6,143 nt of DNA from an uncultured Bacilli bacterium (lineage in GTDB: Bacteria; Bacillota_I; Bacilli_A; RF39; UBA660): assembly GCA_934086355.1 (NCBI GenBank), contig CAKOID010000039.1, positions 1-6,143 of the forward strand. Direction: 5' to 3'. The translations under genes and the position numbers were made by a program. Below, piece after piece: positions 1-6,143 of this stretch (within the stretch, counting starts at the first letter, position 1; every line of letters starts with the position of its first letter). The notes beneath the pieces were generated by a model, which was not told the origin of the DNA, ran no database searches, and worked only from the letters and a program-made list of their open reading frames with translations.

Positions 1-2
1 AT

Positions 3-1343
3 GTAAAATTACTAAATAGTGAAAAAGGAATAACAAACTATGCATCAAATACACTAGCAGGAACTATAATAAATAATTCAATTGCAAAGAAAAATGGAAC
101 TGAGTTAGTTGGAAAAGTACAAGCTAAATTAATAGAACCATGGTCAACATATTATTCCTTTGAAGAAAATCAAATTCCAGATGTTAGTGAAGAAAAACAA
201 GCTAATGCAGATACAGTTTATACTTATAGTTCAACATACGAAAATACTGAGGATGGATACATAATATTAACAAATACAAAAACTGGAAAATATTCAGAAA
301 TATATCAAGATTTAGTAGGAAAATATATTATATGTGAAGAAGGAGATGAATCTGAAACATATTGTAAAAACGATGCTTCTTCGCAAATAAATTGGATATA
401 TAAAGTCACTAGTACTTCAGCAAGTTCATTCAATGTTGATGGATTTGTTGCAATAAAAAAAAGTTCTTTTGAAAATGATGAATTGAGTGTAATAAGCGAT
501 AATGATGGAATAAGTTATTTTTATAGAGGAAACGTAAAAGATAATTATATAAATTTTGATAATAAATGCTGGCGAATTATTCGTATCGAAGGTGACGGTA
601 GTATAAAACTAATTTTAGATGATAAAGAGACTACATGTGACAATTCTTTGTATAATTCAGACGGAGAAAAAGCTTTTATAATTCCTGAAGGAAATTCTTC
701 AGTAACTCTTGTTGACAAAAATACATTATATGAAGGTTCGACTAATTTAGGAACAATATATGCAATGCCATTATTAAAAAAATATTTAAATGGTGGCACA
801 TATGAATATAAAGCTATTAGTAATAGTAAATTAGAAACTAGAACAATTTCTTATGACGGAATATTATCAGAAAATCTAACAAAATTAAAAGATGATACAT
901 ATTATGTTAATAATTTTAATAAGAAAATAAGTTTTGAAAGTAATGATAGTGTAGATTATATTTATGAGATAGAAGACAGAATTTTTAATAAAAAGATGGT
1001 ATCTTTATCTTATGGAAGTGATGTAGAATCATATAAAAGTAAAATAGGATTGATTAGTTTTGATGAAGGATTGTTATCTGGAATATCAATGACTAATCAT
1101 CAAAGTAGTCAAGATTTCTTCACATCATATAATATATCATATTCCTACTTATTAAATAGTTATGCAAATATTATTACAACTTCTTACGTCATGATGCCTT
1201 TACTTGCTGGAATAGAAAAAATATATGTTTTAGATACATCAGAAACTGGAAAAGATAATTTAAGACCTACTGTAACATTAATTAATGGTATAAAAGTTAT
1301 TTCTGGTAATGGTACAAGATTAAATCCATATGAAATCGAATAA
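3..1343 (+). CDS. Partial (5'-truncated) putative secreted/surface protein with YRG...WRIIRI module
   Basis: The frame is open from the first complete codon of the window to TAA at 1341-1343, giving 446 visible residues. The start and any signal peptide lie outside, and the internal TTG at 483 has no reason to be the start. The protein is rich in Ser, Thr, Asn and Tyr, with no long hydrophobic segment in the visible part. At residues 172-204 it carries the pattern YFYRGNV...NYINF...CWRIIRI.GDGSIKLIL. It ends with LRPTVTL (420-426) and a GNGTRLNPYEIE tail. I recall similar modules (YYRG.V.NNYV.F, WRIIRINGDGS, LRPVINL, GTGT..NPY) in large predicted extracellular proteins of uncultured gut Bacilli, where their function is unknown. 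Only four cysteines are visible (111, 121, 189, 212), a number compatible with two disulfides outside the cell. No enzymatic motif was recognised. Export and surface location are inferred. A convergent terminator follows 2 nt after the stop. Confidence 0.8.
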   Translation, partial: VKLLNSEKGITNYASNTLAGTIINNSIAKKNGTELVGKVQAKLIEPWSTYYSFEENQIPDVSEEKQANADTVYTYSSTYENTEDGYIILTNTKTGKYSEIYQDLVGKYIICEEGDESETYCKNDASSQINWIYKVTSTSASSFNVDGFVAIKKSSFENDELSVISDNDGISYFYRGNVKDNYINFDNKCWRIIRIEGDGSIKLILDDKETTCDNSLYNSDGEKAFIIPEGNSSVTLVDKNTLYEGSTNLGTIYAMPLLKKYLNGGTYEYKAISNSKLETRTISYDGILSENLTKLKDDTYYVNNFNKKISFESNDSVDYIYEIEDRIFNKKMVSLSYGSDVESYKSKIGLISFDEGLLSGISMTNHQSSQDFFTSYNISYSYLLNSYANIITTSYVMMPLLAGIEKIYVLDTSETGKDNLRPTVTLINGIKVISGNGTRLNPYEIE

Positions 1344-1345
1344 AC

Positions 1346-1381
1346 AAAAAAATTACAAATTTTAATGTTTGTAATTTTTTT
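1346..1381. terminator. Bidirectional intrinsic terminator between the surface gene and pta
   Basis: A perfect 14-bp inverted repeat joins 1346-1359 (seven A, then TTACAAA) to 1368-1381 (TTTGTAA, then seven T), with an 8-nt loop. Read on either strand, the hairpin ends in a T-run, so it can terminate both convergent genes. The stem contains only one G-C pair, so its stability comes from length. Its right arm includes two bases of the pta stop codon (1380-1382), so pta translation runs into the hairpin. Confidence 0.8.
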
Positions 1382-2378
1382 AATCTTCATTTGCTTGAAC
1401 ACATGTAATTGCTATTACACCAACTATATCATCTTTGTTACAACCTCTTGATAAATCATTTATAGGTTTTCTTATACCTTGTGTAATAGGACCATATGCT
1501 TTTGCATTTGCCATTCTTTCAGTAATTTTATATGCGATATTACCTGCATCTAAATCCGGAAAAATTAAAATATTTGCATCACCTTGTATAGTTGATGATG
1601 GGAATTTAGATTTTGTTATACTTGGTATAATTGCAGCATCTAATTGTAATTCGCCATCAGCAATAATATTTGGATAAGTTTCTTTAAATACTTTAACTGC
1701 ATTTTGTACTTTACTTACATCATCACATTTGCTACTACCGTTTGTAGAATGAGATAAAAACGCTATTTTTGGAGTATTTCCAATTAATTTATCAAATGTT
1801 TTGCTAGAAGAATACGCAATATTTACTAATTCTTCACTAGTTGGATTTTGTATCATACCACAATCAGAATAGATAAAAACTCCATCGTCTCCTAAATTCT
1901 TATTATTAAGTTCCATTAAGAAAAATGATGAAACGATTTTAGAATCAGGAGCAGTTTTTACAGTTTTTAAAGCAGCACGTAAGACATCACTAGATGAATG
2001 TGTTGCACCTGCAACTAAACCATCAGCATAATCTAAATAAACTAACATATCACCAAAATATAAATAATCATTTTTTATTATATTTATGGCTTCTTCGTGA
2101 GTCATTCCTTTAGATTTTCTAATTTCATAAAATTTTTCTATTAATTCATTTGTTAATGGATTATTTAATGGGTCAATAATTTTAATACCATTTAAATTAA
2201 TATTATTTTCTTTAGATAATTCATTTATTTTATCTTCGTTACCCACTAGTATAATATTAGCAAAGTCTAATTCTTTTACAGTACTTGCTGCTTCTAATGT
2301 TCTTATATCATCTGTTTCAACTAAACAAATTGTTTTCTTATTTTGTTTTGCTTTTTCAATTATTTTTTCTATTATCAT
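1380..2378 (-). CDS. pta: Phosphate acetyltransferase (phosphotransacetylase)
   Basis: This cytoplasmic enzyme interconverts acetyl-CoA plus phosphate with acetyl phosphate plus CoA; with acetate kinase it yields ATP and acetate in fermentation. The 332 residues match the short, single-domain PTA_PTB family (PF01515) and lack the N-terminal extension of E. coli Pta. The family hallmark PINDLSRGC lies at 305-313. By comparison with the Methanosarcina enzyme, S310, R311 and D317 align with the catalytic Ser/Arg/Asp, and R87 (in EIRKSKGMT) and R134 (in DVLRAAL) with the CoA/phosphate-binding arginines. Other family stretches are VAGATHSSSD (122-131) and DGELQLDAA. The usual N-terminal LPEG.D.R appears as LVETDDIR, losing Pro and Gly, a mild deviation. 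The ATG is supported by GGTGAT 5 nt upstream. The gene is monocistronic, divergent from dnaG, and no ackA is in view. A phosphate butyryltransferase is less likely given the NDLSRG motif. Confidence 0.95.
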   Translation of the reverse strand: MIIEKIIEKAKQNKKTICLVETDDIRTLEAASTVKELDFANIILVGNEDKINELSKENNINLNGIKIIDPLNNPLTNELIEKFYEIRKSKGMTHEEAINIIKNDYLYFGDMLVYLDYADGLVAGATHSSSDVLRAALKTVKTAPDSKIVSSFFLMELNNKNLGDDGVFIYSDCGMIQNPTSEELVNIAYSSSKTFDKLIGNTPKIAFLSHSTNGSSKCDDVSKVQNAVKVFKETYPNIIADGELQLDAAIIPSITKSKFPSSTIQGDANILIFPDLDAGNIAYKITERMANAKAYGPITQGIRKPINDLSRGCNKDDIVGVIAITCVQANED

Positions 2379-2383
2379 TTTAA

Positions 2384-2389
2384 ATCACC
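2384..2389 (-). promoter_or_regulatory. Ribosome binding site of pta
   Basis: On the minus strand GGTGAT lies 5 nt before the ATG at 2378-2376. It supports this start and is the only purine-rich Shine-Dalgarno-like element in the short leader. Confidence 0.6.
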
Positions 2390-2396
2390 AATATAA

Positions 2397-2425
2397 ATTT
2401 TAGCAAAAATAGATATGTAAGTCTA
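2397..2425 (-). promoter_or_regulatory. Candidate SigA-type promoter of pta, with extended -10
   Basis: Read on the minus strand, the -35 TAGACT (2425-2420, 4 of 6 matches to TTGACA) is separated by 17 nt from the -10 TAAAAT (2402-2397, 5 of 6). The -10 is preceded by TGC, making a TG-extended -10. The start point would be near 2390, leaving a leader of only about 12 nt that begins just ahead of the ribosome binding site. Chance -10 matches are common in DNA this AT-rich; the -35, the 17-nt spacing and the TG extension together make this one credible. Confidence 0.55.
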
Positions 2426-2445
2426 TTGATTTTGTTGCCATTTAG

Positions 2446-2473
2446 TTGATTTTTTTAAAAAATTTGGTAAAAT
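2446..2473 (+). promoter_or_regulatory. Candidate SigA-type promoter of the dnaG-rpoD-trmK operon
   Basis: The -35 TTGATT (2446-2451, 4 of 6 matches) is followed by a 16-nt spacer containing a T7A6 tract and by the -10 TAAAAT (2468-2473), which is preceded by TGG to give a TG-extended -10. The predicted start near 2480 gives a leader of about 75 nt before the dnaG ATG. This promoter lies back-to-back with the pta promoter, with 20 bp between the two -35 elements. It would place rpoD under its own product's control, a self-regulatory loop by inference. Confidence 0.55.
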
Positions 2474-2488
2474 AAGCATTAAATTTAA

Positions 2489-2519
2489 GAAATTTGCAGA
2501 AAAAAAAAGGAAATTTGCA
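2489..2519 (+). repeat. Direct repeat GAAATTTGCA x2 in the dnaG leader
   Basis: The 10-bp sequence GAAATTTGCA occurs at 2489-2498 and again at 2510-2519, with starts 21 bp apart, about two helical turns. The repeats flank a run of nine A and lie downstream of the predicted start point. They could be a paired protein-binding site or an RNA element. In AT-rich DNA the AAATTT core is cheap, so only the shared G and GCA edges carry information. Confidence 0.5.
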
Positions 2520-2542
2520 ACTTGTCACAATAATATAATAGT

Positions 2543-2548
2543 GGAGGG
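2543..2548 (+). promoter_or_regulatory. Ribosome binding site of dnaG
   Basis: A strong GGAGGG lies 6 nt before the ATG at 2555 and fixes that start. It is the only strong Shine-Dalgarno upstream of the frame. Confidence 0.8.
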
Positions 2549-2554
2549 TAATAT

Positions 2555-4273
2555 ATGGCTGGTATATCTAATGAAGAATTTAATAAAATAAGAACTAGTG
2601 TTAATATAGTTGATGTTATTGGCTCATATATTAACCTAGATAAAAAAGGTAAGAATTATTTTGGAATATGTCCATTTCATGAAGATCATAATCCTTCACT
2701 AAGTGTAAGTGAAGAAAAACAAATTTATACATGCTTTGTATGTGGAGCAACTGGAAATGTATTTTCATTTGTTAAAGATTATGAAAATATTTCATTTTTA
2801 GAAGCAGTAGAAAAAATTGCTGATAGTAATGGAATAAAATTAACACATAAACTAAACTATGTTAAAAGATATAATACAGAATATGAAATATATAATCTTG
2901 CTGTTAAATTTTATAAAAATAATTTAAAAAGTAAAGATGGTATAAAAGCAAAAGAATATTTGAAATCTAGAAATATTGATGATAATATAATTAATGACTT
3001 TGAAATTGGTGTTTCATTTAGTGATAATAACTTAAGCAAACTATTACTTAGTAAAAAATATGATGAAAAAATGTTAACTGGTATAGGTTTATGCGGTAAG
3101 AGTAAAGAATTATTTGATATTTTTAGAAATAGAATAATGTTTCCAATACACAATAGTAATGGAGAACCAATAGGTTTTAGTGGAAGAATATATAATGGAG
3201 AAGCGGATAGCAAATACGTAAATACTAGAGAAACTTATATATTTAAAAAAGGAGAAACATTATTTAACTATCATAGAGCCGTTATAGAAGCAAAAAAAAT
3301 GAAATATATTGTTATTTGTGAAGGACAGATGGATGCAATAAGAATATATTCAAGTGGAGTAAAGAATGTAGTTGCTACTATGGGAACAGCGCTCACTAAA
3401 GAGCATGTACATTTAATAAAAAAACTAAATGTTAGAGTAGTGCTTAATATGGATAGTGATAAAGCAGGAATAAATGCTGCACTTACAAATGGTGAAATAT
3501 TAAAATCTAATGATATTGATGTAAGTGTAATTAAATTAGATGGAGCAAAGGATCCTGATGAATACATATTAAAATATGGTATAGACTCATATAAAGATGT
3601 AATAAATCATGCGATAAACTTATTTGATTTTAAAATAAATTACTTAAAAAGCAATAAAAACTTAAATAATGCAGATGAATTAACAAATTATATAAATAAT
3701 GTTATTACAGAATTGAATAAAAGTGATGATGATGTACTAAAAAATGTTACTATAAATAAATTAAGTGAAGAATATAATATAGATAAAAATATATTATTAA
3801 ATAAAATTACTCCTAGTGAAAAAAAAGTTATAGTTGAAACAAAAAAAATAACCAAAAAACAAAAACAAAATATTAGGGCAGTTGAAGAAATATTGTATTA
3901 TATGATGAATAATGTAAAATATGCTAAAATATTTACAAAAAAATTAAATTATATACCTGAAAGTAGTTATTTTGATATAGAAAAAGATATACAAGCTTAT
4001 ATAATAATTAATAATACTATTAATTTAGCGGATTTTATAAGTTATGAAATAAATAATGGAAAAGAAGATATTATAAAAAATATTATTTCTAATCATAATA
4101 ATGATATAGAAATGTGTGAAGAAGAATTTGATGGATACATTTCTATAGTTAATAAATGGATGATAGAAAATAAAATAAATAAATTAAAGTTAGAACTTAA
4201 AAATGTTACTGATATAAATAGAAAAAAAGAATTAATGGAATTGATTACCAATATGAAAAAGAAGGAGTGTTAG
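2555..4273 (+). CDS. dnaG: DNA primase
   Basis: DnaG makes the short RNA primers for leading- and lagging-strand synthesis, acting at the fork with the DnaB-type helicase. The 572 residues are close to the usual length. Domains in order: an N-terminal CHC2 zinc finger with ligands C39, H42, C60 and C63 ([11 protein letters not shown], then CFVCGATGN); the RNA polymerase core with the basic FRNRIMFPI segment (190-198) and FSGR; a TOPRIM fold with E256 and D260 in CEGQMDAI, D300 and D302 in NMDSDKAG, and D333/D335 in KDPDEY; a Lys-rich linker (about 422-438); and a weakly conserved C-terminal domain (about 440-572) expected to bind helicase. The metal-binding acidic residues are present, although the more usual EGYMD and DGD contexts read EGQMD and DSD. 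The start has a strong ribosome binding site. It is the first gene of the operon, with its TAG stop 2 nt before the rpoD ATG. Confidence 0.97.
   Translation: MAGISNEEFNKIRTSVNIVDVIGSYINLDKKGKNYFGICPFHEDHNPSLSVSEEKQIYTCFVCGATGNVFSFVKDYENISFLEAVEKIADSNGIKLTHKLNYVKRYNTEYEIYNLAVKFYKNNLKSKDGIKAKEYLKSRNIDDNIINDFEIGVSFSDNNLSKLLLSKKYDEKMLTGIGLCGKSKELFDIFRNRIMFPIHNSNGEPIGFSGRIYNGEADSKYVNTRETYIFKKGETLFNYHRAVIEAKKMKYIVICEGQMDAIRIYSSGVKNVVATMGTALTKEHVHLIKKLNVRVVLNMDSDKAGINAALTNGEILKSNDIDVSVIKLDGAKDPDEYILKYGIDSYKDVINHAINLFDFKINYLKSNKNLNNADELTNYINNVITELNKSDDDVLKNVTINKLSEEYNIDKNILLNKITPSEKKVIVETKKITKKQKQNIRAVEEILYYMMNNVKYAKIFTKKLNYIPESSYFDIEKDIQAYIIINNTINLADFISYEINNGKEDIIKNIISNHNNDIEMCEEEFDGYISIVNKWMIENKINKLKLELKNVTDINRKKELMELITNMKKKEC
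4262..4267 (+). promoter_or_regulatory. Ribosome binding site deciding the rpoD start
   Basis: AAGGAG lies inside the last codons of dnaG, 8 nt before the ATG at 4276. The in-frame GTG at 4267 shares its first base with this element, so it has no ribosome binding site of its own at usable spacing. The ATG is therefore the better start. The site inside dnaG suggests translational coupling. Confidence 0.75.
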
Positions 4274-4275
4274 AT

Positions 4276-5367
4276 ATGGTAGGAAATATAAAAACATTAG
4301 AAGAAAGAGAAAAAGATTTAATTAAGATAGGTAAGGAAAAAGGATATGTTACTTATGAACAATTAGCTGAATCATTAAAGGGATTAGAAGTTGATAGCGA
4401 TACTTTGGATGAACTATATAATAAATTAGTTAGTAATGGTATTGAAATTATTGCTAGTGAAGATGAAGCAAATGGAGATGCTAAGAAAAATAGTGAAGTA
4501 GAAATATTGAGTGATGAAGATATTACTAAAGATATGAATATCAATGATCCTGTTAGAATGTACTTAAAAGAAATAGGTAGAATTAGTTTATTATCTACTG
4601 AAGAAGAAATGGAACTTAGTGTTAGAGTTGCTAACGGAGATGAAGAGGCCGCAGCACTTCTAGCTGAATCAAATTTACGTTTAGTTGTTTCTATTGCTAA
4701 AAGATATGTTGGTAGAGGATTATTATTCTTGGATTTAATACAAGAAGGAAATATTGGATTAATGAAGGCTGTTGAAAAATTCGATTATGATAAAGGTTAT
4801 AAATTTTCAACTTATGCTACATGGTGGATTAGACAAGCAATTACACGTGCTTTAGCAGATCAAGCAAGAACTATACGTGTGCCTGTTCATATGGTTGAAA
4901 CAATTAATAAAATGTCTCGTATTCAAAGACAAATGACACTTGAACTAAATCGTGAACCAACTGAAGAAGAATTAGCTGAAAAAATGGATATTTCAGTAGA
5001 AAAAGTAAGAGAAGTTATCAAGATAAGTCAAGATCCAGTATCACTAGAAACACCTATTGGAGAAGAAGATGATTCACATTTAGGAGATTTCATAAAAGAT
5101 GAAAGTAGTTTAAGTCCTGAAGAATATGCATCTAATGAAATACTAAAAGAAGAAATAAAATCAGTATTAGAAACGCTACAACCTAGAGAACAACAAGTAT
5201 TAGAATTACGTTTTGGACTAATAGATGGTACTTGCTACACATTAGAAGAAGTTGGTAGAAGATTTAACGTAACTAGAGAAAGAATTAGACAAATAGAAGC
5301 AAAAGCATTAAGAAAATTAAGACATCCATCTCGTGCTAAAAAATTAAAAGATTTCATGAATGATTAA
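4276..5367 (+). CDS. rpoD: Housekeeping RNA polymerase sigma factor RpoD/SigA
   Basis: This primary sigma factor directs RNA polymerase to vegetative promoters. The chosen ATG gives 363 residues, the size of Bacillota SigA proteins. A short acidic region 1.1-like segment (1-60) is followed by region 1.2 ([11 protein letters not shown], 91-101), region 2 (about 125-200), region 3 and region 4 (about 300-363). Region 2.4 [14 protein letters not shown] (180-193) has Q187 and T190 for -10 recognition. H205 and E208 in [10 protein letters not shown] correspond to E. coli sigma70 H455 and E458, which contact the TG of extended -10 promoters. The 3.2 finger is [20 protein letters not shown]. The 4.2 helix-turn-helix [19 protein letters not shown] (332-350) keeps R334, E335 and R338 for the -35. 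No non-conserved insert separates regions 1.2 and 2. The gene starts 2 nt after dnaG and overlaps trmK by 8 nt. Confidence 0.98.
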   Translation: MVGNIKTLEEREKDLIKIGKEKGYVTYEQLAESLKGLEVDSDTLDELYNKLVSNGIEIIASEDEANGDAKKNSEVEILSDEDITKDMNINDPVRMYLKEIGRISLLSTEEEMELSVRVANGDEEAAALLAESNLRLVVSIAKRYVGRGLLFLDLIQEGNIGLMKAVEKFDYDKGYKFSTYATWWIRQAITRALADQARTIRVPVHMVETINKMSRIQRQMTLELNREPTEEELAEKMDISVEKVREVIKISQDPVSLETPIGEEDDSHLGDFIKDESSLSPEEYASNEILKEEIKSVLETLQPREQQVLELRFGLIDGTCYTLEEVGRRFNVTRERIRQIEAKALRKLRHPSRAKKLKDFMND

Positions 5368-6016
5368 TATGATTGATGAAAGATTAAAATCATTAACAAA
5401 ATATGTTAATAAGAATGATAAAATTATAGATATTGGATGTGATCATGCACTACTTGATATATATTTAGTAAAAAATAATATTGTAGATAAAATTATAGTA
5501 AGTGATGTAAGCAAAAATGCTTTGATGCAAGGTATTAATAATATTAATAAATATAATTTAAATGATAAAATCTTTGCTAGATGCGGTAATGGATTAGAAG
5601 TTTTAAATTCTAATGATGATATAGATACTGTTATTATTTCTGGAATGGGTAGTAATACAATAATTGATATATTAAATAATGAGTATTTAAATAAAATAGA
5701 TAAATTAATTATACAATCTAATAAAGATTATTATTTACTTAGAAAAGAAATAAATAAATTAGGTTTTATAACTTATAAAGAAGAAGTAATAATAGTTAAT
5801 AACAAATTATATATTAATATAGTTTTTGTAAGAGGATATAAAGAATATAGTTTAGAAGAATTAAAATATGGTAATAGAAATATGATAAATAGAGAACTTT
5901 ATTATGATTATTTAATAAATAAATATGACAAGATTTTGATGAAAGTTAATAAAGAAAAACAAAATGCAATAAAAAAAGAAATAAAGGACATAACTAAATA
6001 TTTTAAAAATAATTAA
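5360..6016 (+). CDS. trmK: tRNA (adenine(22)-N(1))-methyltransferase TrmK
   Basis: TrmK uses S-adenosylmethionine to methylate N1 of A22 in the tRNA D-loop region. The 218 residues form a class I methyltransferase (PF04816) plus a C-terminal helical part rich in Lys and Asn (about 165-218) that is expected to help bind tRNA. B. subtilis TrmK is somewhat longer. Motif I is [11 protein letters not shown] (22-32), matching the ADIGSDHAYLP of the family; D28 aligns with the important Asp of that motif. SDVSKNAL (48-55) follows as the SAM-ribose strand, and ISGMG (93-97) is the family signature. The usual GMGG and LQPN read GMGS and IQSN here. The ATG overlaps the rpoD stop by 8 nt. A second ATG three codons in (5369) is also possible. 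Neither has a Shine-Dalgarno, so re-initiation coupled to rpoD is likely. It is the last gene before a terminator. In Bacillota this gene commonly sits near rpoD. Confidence 0.9.
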   Translation: MINMIDERLKSLTKYVNKNDKIIDIGCDHALLDIYLVKNNIVDKIIVSDVSKNALMQGINNINKYNLNDKIFARCGNGLEVLNSNDDIDTVIISGMGSNTIIDILNNEYLNKIDKLIIQSNKDYYLLRKEINKLGFITYKEEVIIVNNKLYINIVFVRGYKEYSLEELKYGNRNMINRELYYDYLINKYDKILMKVNKEKQNAIKKEIKDITKYFKNN

Positions 6017-6080
6017 AAATTAAATTATATATTGTATTTTTATTGATGAAAAGCAGGTAGAAAAACTGAAGTTGTAAGAT

Positions 6081-6115
6081 AAATGTAGACACATAAAAAC
6101 AGTCTACATTTTTTT
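6081..6115 (+). terminator. Intrinsic terminator of the dnaG-rpoD-trmK operon
   Basis: A perfect 10-bp stem pairs AAATGTAGAC (6081-6090) with GTCTACATTT (6102-6111) around an 11-nt A-rich loop, followed by T-run 6109-6115. It lies 64 nt after the trmK stop. The stretch 6017-6080 is AT-rich, and I see no gene or known RNA motif in it. Confidence 0.88.
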
Positions 6116-6123
6116 GTTATAAT
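6096..6123 (+). promoter_or_regulatory. Candidate extended -10 promoter of the downstream gene
   Basis: TGTTATAAT at 6115-6123 is a perfect TG-extended -10. A weak -35 (AAAACA, 3 of 6) sits at 6096-6101, 16 nt away, in the loop of the preceding terminator, so the spacer is the right stem arm and T-run. The predicted start near 6130 would leave about 11 nt of leader, beginning at the ribosome binding site. Confidence 0.5.
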
Positions 6124-6140
6124 AAAATTGGAGGGAAAAT

Positions 6141-6143
6141 ATG
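6141..6143 (+). CDS. Start codon of the next gene (rest outside the window)
   Basis: The window ends on an ATG preceded by a strong GGAGGG (6130-6135) at 5-nt spacing, so a + strand gene almost certainly begins here. Its identity cannot be read. In Bacillus trmK is followed by the Nif3-like yqfO, which is a guess only; the terminator between them shows that this gene has its own transcription unit. Confidence 0.6.

Noticed and set aside
483..485. TTG as start of a 286-residue gene
   Set aside because: The same frame is open upstream to the window edge with protein-like composition, and no ribosome binding site precedes the TTG. The gene is truncated by the window, not started here.
1435..1677. 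80-residue + strand frame inside pta
   Set aside because: It is antisense to a well-supported pta, with no ribosome binding site and no recognisable domain.
2450..2462. T7A6 tract as a hairpin terminator
   Set aside because: It has no loop or G-C pair, and it lies in the spacer of the dnaG promoter. It is better explained as A/T-tract promoter DNA.
2534..2539. Perfect TATAAT just before the dnaG ribosome binding site
   Set aside because: A start point 6-7 nt downstream would fall inside GGAGGG and destroy the site. There is no TG extension and no -35 at proper spacing; TTGTCA and TTGCAA upstream are too close.
4267..4269. GTG start of rpoD overlapping dnaG
   Set aside because: It overlaps its own Shine-Dalgarno, and the ATG at 4276 has correct spacing.
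6017..6111. Riboswitch, T-box or attenuator leader ahead of the last ATG
   Set aside because: There is no T-box AGGGUGG-type motif and no recognisable riboswitch core. The only alternative pairing found was five bases (GTAGA 6057-6061 with TCTAC 6103-6107), too weak to compete with the 10-bp stem.
1..6143. Alternative genetic code (TGA as Trp), as in Mycoplasma
   Set aside because: All Trp codons seen in the genes are TGG, and no full-length frame requires reading through TGA.
1..6143. CRISPR array, insertion sequence, tRNA, defence or phage genes
   Set aside because: I saw no spaced repeats, terminal inverted repeats, cloverleaf sequence, transposase or nuclease motifs on either strand.

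Overview
The window comes from a very AT-rich, low-GC Gram-positive genome. The codons are dominated by A/T-ending forms. TGG is used for Trp, the frames are closed by TAA or TAG, and no in-frame TGA is needed, so the standard bacterial code fits. The partial secreted protein at the left edge has a repeat-like module that I associate with uncultured gut Bacilli of the RF39/Mollicutes-related kind. The dnaG-rpoD-trmK order is a classic Bacillota arrangement. The lineage is an inference, not a proof.

Layout. Positions 1-1343 (+) hold the 3' part of a large, probably exported protein whose start lies outside the window. It converges on pta (1380-2378, -), and the two genes share a bidirectional hairpin terminator whose stem covers the pta stop codon. 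The 176-bp gap at 2379-2554 carries two divergent promoter candidates, one for pta and one for dnaG. The dnaG side has a leader of about 75 nt with a 10-bp direct repeat spaced 21 bp. Then come dnaG (2555-4273), rpoD (4276-5367) and trmK (5360-6016), all on +. They are packed with a 2-nt gap and an 8-nt overlap, as a single operon. A strong hairpin terminator (6081-6115) closes the operon. It is followed immediately by an extended -10 element, a GGAGGG ribosome binding site and an ATG that is the last codon of the window, evidently the start of the next gene.

How the genes fit together. The three-gene operon is the macromolecular-synthesis type: primase for replication priming, the housekeeping sigma factor for transcription initiation, and a tRNA m1A22 methyltransferase. 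Pta is an acetyl-CoA/acetyl-phosphate enzyme with its own transcription unit; ackA is not in the window. The left gene is unrelated cell-surface material.

Nothing here looks like a new defence, mobile or RNA system. The points worth a second look are small: the uncharacterised surface protein, the TG-extended -10 shared by all three candidate promoters, the very short predicted leaders, the repeat in the dnaG leader, and a promoter nested against a terminator at the right edge.
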